The translations under genes were made by a program, and so were the position numbers. Positions 16,730-27,480 of a DNA stretch of 64,000 nucleotides are shown here, piece after piece. Every line of letters begins with the position of its first letter. The first letter of the stretch is position 1. Where the stretch lies: the NCBI GenBank assembly GCA_009829735.1, contig CM020618.1, positions 25,517,122 to 25,581,121 of the forward strand, written 5' to 3'. Below the pieces are notes generated by a model. It did no database searches. It saw only the letters and a program-made list of their open reading frames with translations, and was not told the DNA's origin. This DNA is from Pyropia yezoensis. Its lineage: Eukaryota > Rhodophyta > Bangiophyceae > Bangiales > Bangiaceae.

Positions 16730-19039
16730 CTACTCTCGGCGCGGACGCTGCGCCGCGGGAGCGTCCTTCAGTGCTGCCTCCGCGGCACGACGGGAACCGG
16801 AGAAAGGCGGGATGACGTAGTGCGGTGGGCGCGGCGCTTCCAGGTATGACGCCATTGGAGTAGTAAAGGTAGTTGCCGGGCGCTCCCGCTCATCCAGATA
16901 TGCCTGTCGGCGCCTCTGGAAGCCAGTATAGGTCTCCGACCACTGCTGGGCCAAGCCATGCCGCGTCAAAGTCGCCAGAAGTTCGCCAATCACCGGGCTG
17001 TCCGACATTTGGCCGCTGTCCGCGCAAGCAAACACCCGGTCAACCACGTTGTTCAAGATGCTGGCGTAAGTACCCAGTACCAGGGAAGACCCGACGCCTT
17101 CAACCTGCACCGGAAGGCGACCCAGCTGGTCTTCAATCATACCGACATCGTACTGGTCGCATGTCGGGCCACCTTGGTTCAGGTACCAGTCAGGCACCCG
17201 GAAGCGGGTAAGGCGTAGAGTCGGCGCCGGGATCTCGAACCGCCCCGAGCACGCCACTACCGGACGGTCCACAACAGCCCCAGAAACCGGAGTCCCCAAC
17301 TCAAGAGGAGGCACAGGGCCGCCGATGTTTGAAGAAGGCGCCCGAGGCAGAACGGCCGGAGTAGTCGGCGACCGCACGGCCACCCCCAGACTCGCTGCAG
17401 ACAGGCGCGGTGCCAGAGGAGCTTGAAGTACCGGCACAGCCGGGGCGGGGCGCAAACGCGCCGGCGACGGTTCAGGCGAAGCCACCGGGGCGACAGGGGC
17501 AACAGAAGGAAGCGGAGCCGCCGCAGACGCCCGACCAACCGCTGCGGCCCAACCCGACTCTTGTACCGGCGGCCCAGTTGGCAGGAGATCAAGGGCGACC
17601 GGAGCAGATAAGCTGCCTAGCTGCGGCCACGCCGGAAGCGGCATCGACAGCTGCACCTTGGCCGGAGAAGACTCGTAGACCACCTGCACCCAACCGGAGC
17701 CATCCCGACGCGGGCTGTTCTGCTCGGCAACCGCGTTCAAGAAGCTCCGGTCATGCACCGGCAGCCGACGCCGGAAGTCAATCATCGCCTTGAAGAGCTC
17801 CTTGTACTCCTCGTCCTGGCTGCACAGGAAGTCGCCGGTCAACTTGTCGACAATCCAAACCATCAGGAGTTCGGGGAGTAACCAAAGCCGGTTGGACACC
17901 AAGACGTCGTGGAGCCAGTGGTTGGCCGCCAAGACCGTCATCTCGGAGGTGTACATTATGTACGGGATCAAGTGGAAGAAGCTCTAGATCGATGCCTGGG
18001 TCAAGGCGTCCAGGAAGTACCAGGTGAAGGGGATGCTGGATGGGGCAAACCTGACCGGGATCTCGATTTCCTGCTGCTGCGGGATGACCTTGCGGTAGTA
18101 CGCCGCCCGGTTAGCCTTGTCCAGCTTCCAGAACTCCTGATGGTTGCAGCTCACGAGGAAGTCACGCTGACGCCCGCGCCGCTCGCCCTGCTCCCGCGCC
18201 GGCGACAACTTGGAGTATTTACGGGTCAGGAAAGGCGGCTCCAGAGCGACCATGCTCGGACGGGGATCGCAGTTCAGGCTCCCCGACCCCTTGAGCGCCT
18301 CGTTTCAGACCTTGAGCGCCCGGTGGACGTCCCTCTCCTCCTCTGGCCACCGGAGAACGGACGCAGACACGCGACGCTCGGTCAAGGGTAGATCCAGCAC
18401 CAGCGCGAAGGGGAGATCCTCCAGGCGAGCAACCCAAAAGGAGCCCGAGAAGCTCTGGGAGCGGTCTTGTGCCAGGCGCATCGGGTCCGCCGTATGAAGG
18501 CGAGTCTTGTCCATCTCGGTCAAGACCCCGCGCTAGAGTTCCTTGCGCCAGATGTCCAAGCAATCCTGTTGGCACTGGGCCGCGCTGGCGTTGCCGACCA
18601 CCGTGGAGTAGCGCCGACCCGCCAGAGGATCCTGCCCAAGAAGCATCTCCGGGAGACCCACCGGGGGGGTCTCGACCGGGTGCAATGCAGAAGCCGGGGG
18701 AACCCGATCCGTCCCCGCCGTGGCGACCGGCGCCGACATCGACACCCGAGGAACCGGAGGCAGGAGAGGGGCGCGACTACCCGAGTTCTCCTCCGCAACA
18801 CTCGCCGCCGGAACCACGGGCCCAGCTTGGATCTCGGAACTGGACGTGACGTCCAGGATCCGGGGGAACGAAAGGGCCAAGGTGAAGGAGAAGGGGGGGG
18901 GGCAGAATCGGAGCAGATGATCGTGACCGGAGTGAAGACGCTCGACCTCGGCACCGGTGTGGACGTGCTCGAGGCTGTGCACGGTGGCACCTGGTTCGGC
19001 CCGAGGACGTGCCGGACTAGGGAGAAAGCTATGTAGCAT
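16730..19039 (-). pseudogene. Accessory antisense ORF of element B, interrupted by three in-frame stops
   Basis: One minus-strand frame runs from an ATG at 19039 (open to ~19174) to 16730, about 770 codons. It is interrupted only by TAG at 18535-18533, TGA at 18307-18305 and TAG at 17986-17984; no frameshift is needed. Motifs match the element A antisense protein in order across two of the stops: RDVHRALKV, VALEPPFL, RRGRQRDFLVS, YYRKV, LAANHWLHDVL, LWLLPELLM. Downstream is a Pro/Ala/Val-rich linker and a C-terminal domain (VPDWYLNQGGPTCDQYDVG, LATLTRHGLAQQWSETY) with no obvious match in A. The spared frame suggests either recent decay by point mutation or stop readthrough. Function unknown. 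Confidence 0.75.
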
Positions 19040-19174
19040 CCCTGGCCCCGACTTGGTGCCGACCCGGGACTGCGCCCAGAAGGCACCAGGTGCCAGAACA
19101 CGCCCGCCGTGTGGTGATGGTTGGCGGCCGTGGCCCGTGCCTGGCACTGGGATGCGGTGGACTACGCTATTCAC

Positions 19175-19700
19175 ACGTGAGAGAGGGATTTCTGATGGGT
19201 TTTTGCATACTTGTGAGGGACTTGATTTGAGAGAAATTAAGTGTGAGATTAGTGAGTGGGAATAGAATTAGTAGTGATAGTGGCCCCCGACCTGACGAGG
19301 TTAGACTCGGGTCGTGGCCACTCGGGGTTATGGGGGGGCTACCTGTCCAACGTGCCCAGGCTCCCCCAGATGCACGTTAAGCGGGACAGCGAGGCGCCCT
19401 TGGCCCGCGCCCTCAGGAAAAATGACAACTGCGCGTTTGCTTTCCTCTTCCCCGTGTGCACTACCGTGGGTATTTGTTTGCTCTGCGAGCAGGCACGTGA
19501 GGCAACAGGCATACCACTCTCGTAGTTCCCCATTCTGTGTTACCTGTCCCTTTCCCCCGAGGGATATTGACACGAGTCTGAGAGGATCGAGTTTTAGACC
19601 ACAGACGTATCAAGCGCGCTCGACAGCTCTAATCCAGTTTGATTTTGATACGGGTGAGCTCTTACCTCAAACTCAGGCCTTAAGCGACGAAGAGTCCGAG
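19175..19700 (+). repeat. Probable 3' LTR of element B (borders unresolved)
   Basis: Just beyond the antisense ORF the composition changes and purine-rich stretches occur (gtgagagaggga near 19178; gagagaaattaag near 19229), either of which could be the polypurine tract. The following sequence has several TG starts (for example TGTGAG near 19242 and TGATAG near 19276). Without the 5' LTR I cannot choose the start or end; the interval is positional inference only. Confidence 0.35.
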
Positions 19701-20466
19701 CTCACCATTCGGGGCAAAGATCAGAAGGGCGGCTACCAAAGGACACCTGGCGCTGTCGACGCCGCCGCCAACGCTGATGTCGCCCCCACCGACGCCGACG
19801 CTACGATTGCCGCTGCCGCCGCCGTCACGCGCACCTCGACCGTCGCCGTCGCCATCACTGCCGCCTCCACCACCGAAAACGTCTCGGCCACGGCTGTCGC
19901 TGCCGGCGGCCGCCCGAGAGCAGCCAGCAGACTAGGTTCGGGCACGACGGCGAGCTGAGGATGCCGGCACAGGTGGCGACGAGAGTGCCAGCACCAAAAT
20001 GCGCTGGCCTTGGGGAGGAGAGAGGGGAGGCAGGTGGTCGGGGGAGGCAGAGCCGCGTCTGCCTCTGTGACCCTCGCCTTTCTCAACGGCCCTCGTTTAA
20101 GGGTCGCCCATTGTCTCGCCCATTCGCTGCGGACCGAAAGTCCGCCAAGACCTCAAGTGGTGGGCGGGCGCTGTCGGGCAATGGGAAAGCGAGCGGGAGG
20201 ACAGACGCCTCCGCTCAACACACCGACCGCGCGGTCTCCTCCGCCGCCCCAACCGCCCCCGCCGCGTCTCTTCGACTCTCTTACTTCGCGGAAGTCGGTT
20301 CTTTCAGGCACCAGGGCGACTTTGAAATGCGGGTAGGGTCGTGCAACACGCCCCCTTTTTGACCGACGTGTCGGCGTGACACGCTACAACACTGTACGAC
20401 ACACCTCTTCGCGCCGACCGCACCCAACACACGCGAAGCGACCCCCCCGCATGAGGCCAACTGACT

Positions 20467-21153
20467 TCATTCAATGTCACTTTTGCTGATTGAGCGACTT
20501 GAATTGGGCTGCAGGCCACGTCGTCCCTGCCCGATCCCCCCATGAATATCGGGAAGGATACCATTGTATCGGGCAGAGAGCGTACGCCCGCCCGATTGGG
20601 AATTGGCCTTCTGGCCATTGAAAGGCAGATATCTAGGGCAGGCTACTTCCACCCCAATCTGGCCGGGATGTAGTGAGATCTCCCCAATGAGCGTATTTTG
20701 CGCGGAGAGATGTGCTGGAGGGTTCTGAGTGCTTGAATCTGGTGCTTTAGGGTAGGGAGTGTTGGCCTGCAGCCTGGGGTCCCACAGCGGGCCCTGGACC
20801 GGCGGGCCAAAGAGGGATACCTGCGCGCGGGGCTGTGCCCGTTGCTTTCCCCTCAAAGAATATCAACCTTGCGCTACCCTCGTACTCCTTGTCCCGGATG
20901 CTTCCACCTGCGCGTGGAGCTTCACGTTCCGGCGGTTCTGACTCGAGTGCGTATACATCGGGATCCCCACCATCTGCTTCAGGAGGATTAGGTACCCCGT
21001 TGTTGTGGACGAACGTCCAGATAACCGCCACAGTGAGAGCAGAAAGCGCCCCGCGCTGTGCCCGCTGATCCGTCGACCCAGATTTTTCCCTTCAGCGTTG
21101 TAATACGCTTTCTTCGCGCTAGACGCACCCTCCCACAGGTACCGCTCATTCAC
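20467..21153 (-). pseudogene. Decayed or spliced coding-like stretch, product unknown
   Basis: Minus-strand protein-like sequence passes through three frames in succession. Near 21150 it reads ERYLWEGASSAKKAYYNAEG. At about 21050-20850 it reads LSALTVAVIWTFVHNNGVP, a possible membrane span, followed by an acidic Pro-rich segment. From ~20850 to 20467 it reads LIGEISLHPGQIGVEVACP and beyond. The switches need either two frame breaks or introns I cannot define. I recognise no family; it could be chance open sequence. Confidence 0.25.
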
Positions 21154-21249
21154 CTATTGGGTCAAGAATCACGCAAGCCCTTGCACGCACGGGCAGGGGA
21201 CCGCTGCGGGCATGCGCTTTTACGCAAGAAGAAAAATAGTAGCTGACGG

Positions 21250-23600
21250 TTCACATCCATATTGTCGGGGCATGTCGGAGTCGTCCTTTTTCGCGAGGTG
21301 CAAGCGCTCGTACAAGGGTGCAGACATTTTGGTACAAGCGCTTGAGCGAGCTGATCGAGCTTGAGCCTGCACTTTGTAGGGCATGGCCTGCAACGCCACG
21401 TGCTGCTCCCTACAAGATAGTGTCATTCGTGAAGCAGAACCCAGGCGTCGACCAGCACTTCAGTCGCCAGTACGCTGAGGGACAGAGGGGCGGGAAGCTG
21501 TCTGGGTGCATTGTGGTTGGGCGGGGGCGAGTAGGAAGGTATCAGGGCTCTGACGAGGGGCCACCGGCGCGTCTCGCCGCCACCCCTTAACAAACCTTGA
21601 CCTTTGCAATCTTCGAATCGGGACACTTCCGTTGTAATTACGTGCAGCAAGAGGGGTGAACGGCTGTCATGGCGAGCCGCTCACTGGACGGCTGCCACGA
21701 ATAAGTTCGACACCGGGTGGGAGATATACTGCAAGACAGGAGGCTTCTATTTTTTCTTTTGCTCTGAGCATGTTCTTCCGCGAAGTACGCGAAGGCGAGC
21801 AACGCGGTTCACTTTAGAAGGAGGTGCGCACATCGCCGCTCAAGCGACTTTACGAGTACAGCGAGAGAATCTGGCCTGATGCGCGACGACGGCTTCGCAG
21901 GGACAGCGCCGTTGCCAGGGTGGCGCGCTCTGGTGAGGCAGCACAGCCGGGGACTCCCGAGGCTGAGCGTGGGGGGGCTTCTTCGGGGCGTTTGGCCGGG
22001 GTCAGCACGGTTCACTGCGAGACACCGCCTTGCTGCATGTACTGCCGAGGGGGGGGGGCTAAGTGGCACGCGGGACTGTCCCGCCGAGATATGGGTCCTG
22101 AGAGAGGCGCGAGGGGCCGTTTCAGGGAGATACGAAGGGGCTCTCAGGGGCGCCTCGTGCAGATTCAGAAAGAATGGCGCTCTCACCGGGACGTGGTGGG
22201 GCTTGCGCGATGTAGCTGGGCGCCACGACAGGCAGTACTTGCCTGACGGCCTGCAAAGTGAGAGAAAAAGGGGTTTAGCTGACTGTCAGTTGCTCCCGAC
22301 CGTCTTTCGCCGCGCCTCTACCCTAGACTGAAGTCGCACCCAGATCTCTTGTTCCGTTGATACCCCTGATGCGGGGCACTACTGGTCAGTAAAGTCTCAT
22401 CCGACTGTTGGGGCTCAGGTCGACCCTGCCGCCGCCATTGCCACGCCCCACGACGACCTGGGGCCAGACCCTTACGTGACCGCGTCCGGCGAGGTGGCCG
22501 GCGGTGGCTGTCGCGCTCAATCGCATCGCCGCCATGTAGGTGACGCCGGCGGACTACGAAGGAGCGGCGGTCGTGGATGACGTCGTGGTTGCCGCGCGCG
22601 TGAAGGCGGCGGGTGCAAGAGGAGGTAGCGAGGGCGGCGCCGGCCAGGGCGGCGACGCACCAACCACGACGGCGGTGGGTCGTGACCGCAGCGGCGAAAA
22701 GCAGACGCGGTGGCGATGGTGGGGGCGGTGGGGGGGGGTTGCCCTTCCGTCTTCCTGCCCGGAGCCTCCTCTCTTCGCGGCGCCGGAGCCCCCCCTAACG
22801 CCGCCGCCTGGGAGACGAGCGACGGCGGCGGCGCCATGGTGGTGGCGCTGCAAGCTGGAGGTCCGATCTGAGATGTTCATGGTCTGAGAGCTGCAGCTAT
22901 CTCTCGACAAGTGGCACCTTGCGGTCGTGGTCGTGAGGAAAGCGAGGAGAACGGAGACGCATCTTCTCGTGAGGCCCTCTGGACACGGTAAATCTTCATT
23001 CTTCGGCGTTTACGACGTCCTAGCGGAGCCGCGGGGGGCGACCATGCGGGCCGACGTCGATATATTGGGCCGAGTTCAACGCTACGAAAGAGTGCGACGG
23101 ACGGAAGACCCCACTCCGCCCGTCGGCACATTCCGACGCGAGTCTTGTCGGATGCAGAACCGAAGTTGCGCACCAACTGCGCCGCCCCAACCCAGTTTTC
23201 TCCGCTTTCAGCGCCGTCATTGGTGGAACCCAGTTATATGGAACATCCAAATCGCGTGGAGAAGAGGGCGCCGAGCCCCCCCCCGCTATATACGGGGGGG
23301 GGGGCTCTCCACTGCTCATGGTACCAATTCGGGTTAACGCGCGACCAGTTACACTACGGCATTACAAATCATGGACCGAACAACGGGCGTAAGAGCACGC
23401 CCTTCAACAGCAAACCCCAACCGAATATGTACACGTGGTAGAAAATTGCCCCCCAAACCACCCCAATATGACACAAATGTGGTCGATTCGGCAATGAACA
23501 GGTTGGTTGGGTGCCTGTAGCAACACTGGGACCCCAAGACTCTTGCAAGCGTTTTGAATTCATTTACCCGACCGATGGTAACTCCTTGTCGATTGAAATT
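21250..23600. other. No supported gene
   Basis: Many short overlapping open frames on both strands, none with a recognisable motif. A (G/C)-run stem around TATATA lies at about 23273-23307. Composition is mixed, with a lower-GC part around 21.2-21.8 kb. Confidence 0.5.
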
Positions 23601-23603
23601 CAG

Positions 23604-23674
23604 GAATGGGGGTTGGTCTTGGTCCCGCCCCATTTGTTTCAGAAATGGGGGAGGACCAAGACCATTCCCCATTC
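23604..23674. repeat. Compact long hairpin (32-bp arms, 7-nt loop)
   Basis: 23604-23635 and the reverse complement of 23643-23674 agree at 28 of 32 positions. Both arms begin gaatgggg, share ggtcttggtcc in the middle and end cccattt. The loop is 7 bases. Such a compact, nearly perfect hairpin in non-coding sequence could be a small-RNA precursor or a tiny foldback insertion. Confidence 0.75.
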
Positions 23675-24522
23675 TCGGGGCCCTCTGGCAGGCGATCTGG
23701 AGAGTCCGTAGTGTGCCGCGTGGCAATTTTCTGAATACCATTCTAGACGTAGACGATCGCGTCCGCGTCGCCCGACGATCGCCTCCCGACTGGCGCTTGA
23801 TGCGCCCCGCCGTCGGCTTTCTGAAGTGATATCGCCCTCGTGTGCCGAAGCGCATGCCGGCTATCCCGACGGGACGTGGTTGATGCCGGCGGCAATCCAC
23901 ACCGCGGTCTCATAACAACACGTGCGTGCTTCGTTGCCATCCCCCCTGGGACCGTTGATTTCCGGCAGCGATAGCGAAAGCGCCCCCCCCTCCAGAACTG
24001 CGTGGAATGGGCACCTGGCGTGGAGGGGCGGCGGCGCCACAGTGATTGCCGCCCGCTGATTGGGTGAATTGATGCAGGCGGGAAAGCCTCGGAACGGCCG
24101 CCGAGCCCCCTCCCCCTGTCAACAGTGTTTTCTTGCTGGTGGCGGATGAGCGTGCGGGGGCCTGACCGCATCGCGCCCCTATGGCGACTGGATGAGGGAG
24201 GAGGACAGGGGGTACAGCGTTTGCCCGATTTCTTGCCCTTGATTGGCCGACGCGAAAATAGGAATGTGCTGGCGTGCTCTGGCCACCCGACCGCCTTCTG
24301 CAAGCATGTTTTGGGGGGTTGGGGGGGGGGGGCGCGGCGTGTCCGTTGCGACACTGGCCGTGGGGCCGATTCCTGACGGGGTGGCCAACCACGCCAACCG
24401 CCGTCGCCACCGCCGCCACGCTCATCGTCGTCGTCGTCACGCCCACCATCGTCGTCGCCCGCGTCCATACGCCCGCCATTAGCTCCTTCCCCCCCCGCCA
24501 ATAGACCTGTGTACCCGCCGGC

Positions 24523-25992
24523 ATGGAGGAGGAGCTTGATCTGGACGTTTGCGCGCTGATGCGGGACCAGGAGGACATTGAGGCGGCCTCGGCCGTTGCT
24601 GCCCACCTTTCCGTTCTGCGGCGTTATCGCCGCCGTGTGCGCGCGACCCACCGTGGGAAGCGGCTGAGGTACCGCGGATCTGCGCGGGGCCGGCAGAACA
24701 AGCCACGGGACTTTGCGTTTGGCATGTTTTGTATCTTACGTGACTATTTTAGTGTGAATGGTGCCCCCCCTGTGTACTCGGAGGCTGATTTTGAGCGTCG
24801 CTTTCGCGTCCCTCGCGCTGTGTTTGTCCGCGTGTATCGAGCTTTGAAGGACCGGCCGTGGTGGGCGCAGAAGGTCAACGCAACCGGCTCACTGCAGGCC
24901 CACCCGCTGCAGAAGCTGGTTGCCGCTTTTCGAGTGCTGGGGTATGGGGAAGCCACTGACCGTGCCGATGAGTACTGCCGCATTTGCTCCACCACGATCG
25001 AGATAGCTGTGAAGAAGCTGGTTGTTTTTATTGGTAATGAGTTTGGAAGCGAGTACCTGCGCCCACCCAACGACGCCGAGCTGGACGTGCTGCTGAAGAG
25101 GAACGCGGAGAGGGGCATGCCGGGCTGCATTGGATCGCTGGACTGCTCCCAGTGGGAGTGGAAGAACTGTCCGAAGGCGCAGGCTGGGCTGTACCAGAAC
25201 AGGAAGGGGCGCCGGGCAGTTGTCATGGAGACCGTGTGTGACGAGGACCTGTATATCTGGCACCTGTTTGTCGGCTGCCCAGGCAGTATGAATGACCTCA
25301 ATATTATGCAGCAGTCTCCGCTCTACCAGGATATCACTGCGAGGGATTGGCCGCCCCGTAGCAAGCCCTTCACTATCAATGGCCACACGAGCACGCTTCC
25401 CTATTACCTGGTTGACGGCATTCACCCGCACCACGCCTTCTACATTTGCTTGTATAGACGGGCTGTCACAGACAAGCAGAAGACCTTCAATCGCCTCCAG
25501 GAGGCGCATCGTAAGGTCGTTGAGCGACCTAATGCGGTACTGCCCTCTCCCTTTCACATCGCCCTCCACCCGGCCAGGTACGCCAAGGTCACAACCATCT
25601 GTTCTGTGGCCAAGGCGGTTGCTGTCTTGCACAACATGGTGACTCAGGTGCGTCGGGGGGGGTATCTAGCCAAGCAGCGGCGGGACTTCGCTGTTGCTGT
25701 TGCTGAAGAGACGTCGGAATCTGGTTCTTTGAGTGAGTCGGGTGGCTCTGCCGCCGGGAGTGGTGCACCAGGCAGTAGGCGGGGGGGAGGTCCACTTGGA
25801 GGACGCTTTCCCACCCCTGGCGAGGCAGGCCCAGACATCGTGCCCATTGCCCAGGCGGCACCCAACGCGTTTGTACGAGCTATGATGGCCTGGAAGGAGG
25901 TCCGAAGTGCTAAGGAGCACGTCGCGCTGCGTAACGACCTCGCCGAGCACATCTACCGCGACCGGGAGGAGCTGCTGGAGCCGTACCTGTGA
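24523..25992 (+). CDS. PIF/Harbinger-type DDE transposase
   Basis: 489 residues from the first ATG (cggcATGg). After a basic N-terminus (RRYRRRVRATHRGKR) comes the fold preceding the catalytic core (FERRFRVPRAVFVRVYRAL). The core follows: GCIGSLDCSQWEW with Asp at about 207, VGCPGSMNDLNIM with Asp about 258, the YYLVDGIHPHHAF signature near 300, and QEAHRKVVERPNAVL with Glu about 334. The order and spacing match the DDE_Tnp_4/PIF family (usual length 350-480). The segment after the Glu departs from the common FG-V-L form. The C-terminal ~100 residues are Gly/Ser-rich then helical. It catalyses cut-and-paste excision and integration. No internal stop is present, so the gene could be functional. 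Confidence 0.92.
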   Translation: MEEELDLDVCALMRDQEDIEAASAVAAHLSVLRRYRRRVRATHRGKRLRYRGSARGRQNKPRDFAFGMFCILRDYFSVNGAPPVYSEADFERRFRVPRAVFVRVYRALKDRPWWAQKVNATGSLQAHPLQKLVAAFRVLGYGEATDRADEYCRICSTTIEIAVKKLVVFIGNEFGSEYLRPPNDAELDVLLKRNAERGMPGCIGSLDCSQWEWKNCPKAQAGLYQNRKGRRAVVMETVCDEDLYIWHLFVGCPGSMNDLNIMQQSPLYQDITARDWPPRSKPFTINGHTSTLPYYLVDGIHPHHAFYICLYRRAVTDKQKTFNRLQEAHRKVVERPNAVLPSPFHIALHPARYAKVTTICSVAKAVAVLHNMVTQVRRGGYLAKQRRDFAVAVAEETSESGSLSESGGSAAGSGAPGSRRGGGPLGGRFPTPGEAGPDIVPIAQAAPNAFVRAMMAWKEVRSAKEHVALRNDLAEHIYRDREELLEPYL

Positions 25993-27480
25993 GGGAGTCC
26001 GCCAAGCTGAAAGTGTAGTCGTCATCAAAGGTTTTTTTTTCCCCGTTCAGCAGGGTTTTCTTTTTTCCTTGGACACGATTGTCTCTTGCTCTTGTGTATG
26101 ACAACAATGGACGCAAGTGTGTAGCCGTCCGAAGCGGAAGAAGAGGGCGGGGAACTCGGTGGGGGGAGGGGGAGGAGCGTAGCAACTGGCTACGCGCAGG
26201 GAGGGTGTGTCCAGCAGCGGAGAGGGGGGGAGGGTGTCCGGAAACTGGCGGCGTGCAGGGGGAGGACTGCGCTGGGTGTGATGGCGTAAAAGGGGTGCCA
26301 GTCGGGGATGGGTTGCGCGCGCGTGCGGCGGTGCGAGTAAGCGGGTGGGGGGGGGGGGGATGCGCCCAGACCTGCGGTGGTGGCCGCGTTCACCCGCGAC
26401 AGGCACAGCGGCGCCGCCGGCCACTGTCGGCCGGAGCTGAGGGGGAAGTGCTGACGGGTGGTGGGATTGAAAGGCGGCACAACTCTGTGCGGCTCGCGTG
26501 ACGCCGCCATCCGCAGCGGCGATTGCGGCGGTGGTGGCGGCGGCGCGAGCCTCTGCGGCGGCTGCTGGGGTTGGTCGCTGGGTAGCTGAGAGGATAGGTG
26601 GGTAGACGAGTAGGAAGGGGGCCAGCCCCTGTGGGGCTCGCGCCATCGGGGGTGGTGGCGGTAGCGGCGCCGGCACGGCGCCAGCCGTCGCGGCTGGGGT
26701 TCCAGGGAAGGTGGGGGAACGGGGGGGGGGCGAATGGGGGAGTGGCCACAGACCTTTGGTGCTTGCCGCCAGCCGCCAAAGGCGGCGGGCGGCGTCTGCG
26801 GCGGAGCTGGCCGCGGCTCCGGCCGCTCTGTCTGGCTGGGGTAGACGCCGGGGGACAGGTGGGCAGTGGGTGGGGGAAGGTGTGAGCCGTTGGCTCGCTC
26901 GCCAATCGATTGCGGCGGTTTCGTTGGTTGGGGCGGCAGGCGCTGGGCCTGGCTGGCGTGGAGGGGGGGGAGCTGGTGCGAGGTTGGGGGCGGAGGTCTG
27001 CCAACCACGTGTGGCGCTCGTCCCCCGCCATCGGGGCAGTGCCAGTTGGGGCGGCGGCCACAGTGCTGGCGGCCGCGGCTGTCTGCAAAAAGAACCCTTT
27101 GATTCCCACGGTCTCGTACAAGCACAAGCAACATGCACAAACACTTCCCAGGTACAACACTACATGCCGGCATCACCATCAGATTCACTGCTGGATTGGT
27201 CAGAAAGGCGGGGAGTCAGCGCCCGCCCGCGGGGCGAGGACAGCCCAGAGGACAGGTCGGACTCATCGAGGGGTCGCGTGGTGCCCAGTGACGTGTTCTG
27301 CAACTTCGCCGCGGCCGCCACCTTTGTCAGTTGGGCTTTGGCCGCGCGGGCGAGCGCGAGAACAGGGGGCACAACAGTTCGGGGCCTGGACCGTCGAGCG
27401 CCCTCCGCTGCTGTGTGTACTTGCGCAGGTGTGGCTGCCTCCGGTCGCGTAAGCGGCCGCACGGGCCGGTCCAGGGCCGC
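25993..27480. other. Spacer between the convergent transposon genes, no supported gene
   Basis: Starts with T-rich sequence just after the transposase stop (a T8 run at about 26032, plausible 3' end), then becomes strongly G-rich on the plus strand (many G6-G12 runs). The long minus-strand frames here are Pro/Arg/Ala translations of C-runs with no motif. Confidence 0.6.

Larger units (their letters stand above)
11319..19700 (+). mobile_element. Element B: older Ty3/gypsy chromodomain retrotransposon, split by element A
   Basis: Order on the plus strand: gag (5' part lost to the left of the window by insertion of A), protease, RT/RNase H, integrase with chromodomain, a convergent antisense ORF, then a probable 3' LTR beyond ~19175. 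It is damaged: a one-base frame break between protease and RT, a TAG inside pol (15250-15252) and three stops in the antisense ORF. Protein similarity with A is clear throughout but far from identity, so the two are distinct families of one lineage. The right boundary is approximate because the 5' LTR is not in the window for comparison. Confidence 0.88.

Noticed and set aside
16205..16849. 214-codon plus-strand frame over the end of element B pol
   Set aside because: Overlaps the chromodomain in another phase and has no motif of its own.
18467..19036. 189-codon plus-strand frame opposite the element B antisense ORF
   Set aside because: The minus frame has homology to the element A antisense protein; this one is its complement.
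23743..24651. 302-codon minus-strand frame overlapping the transposase start
   Set aside because: Arg/Gly/Pro-rich, overlaps a second open frame and the real transposase start; no domain.
26047..27188. Three overlapping minus-strand frames of 256-365 codons
   Set aside because: All three frames are open together and give Pro/Ala/Arg low complexity, typical of GC-rich non-coding DNA.
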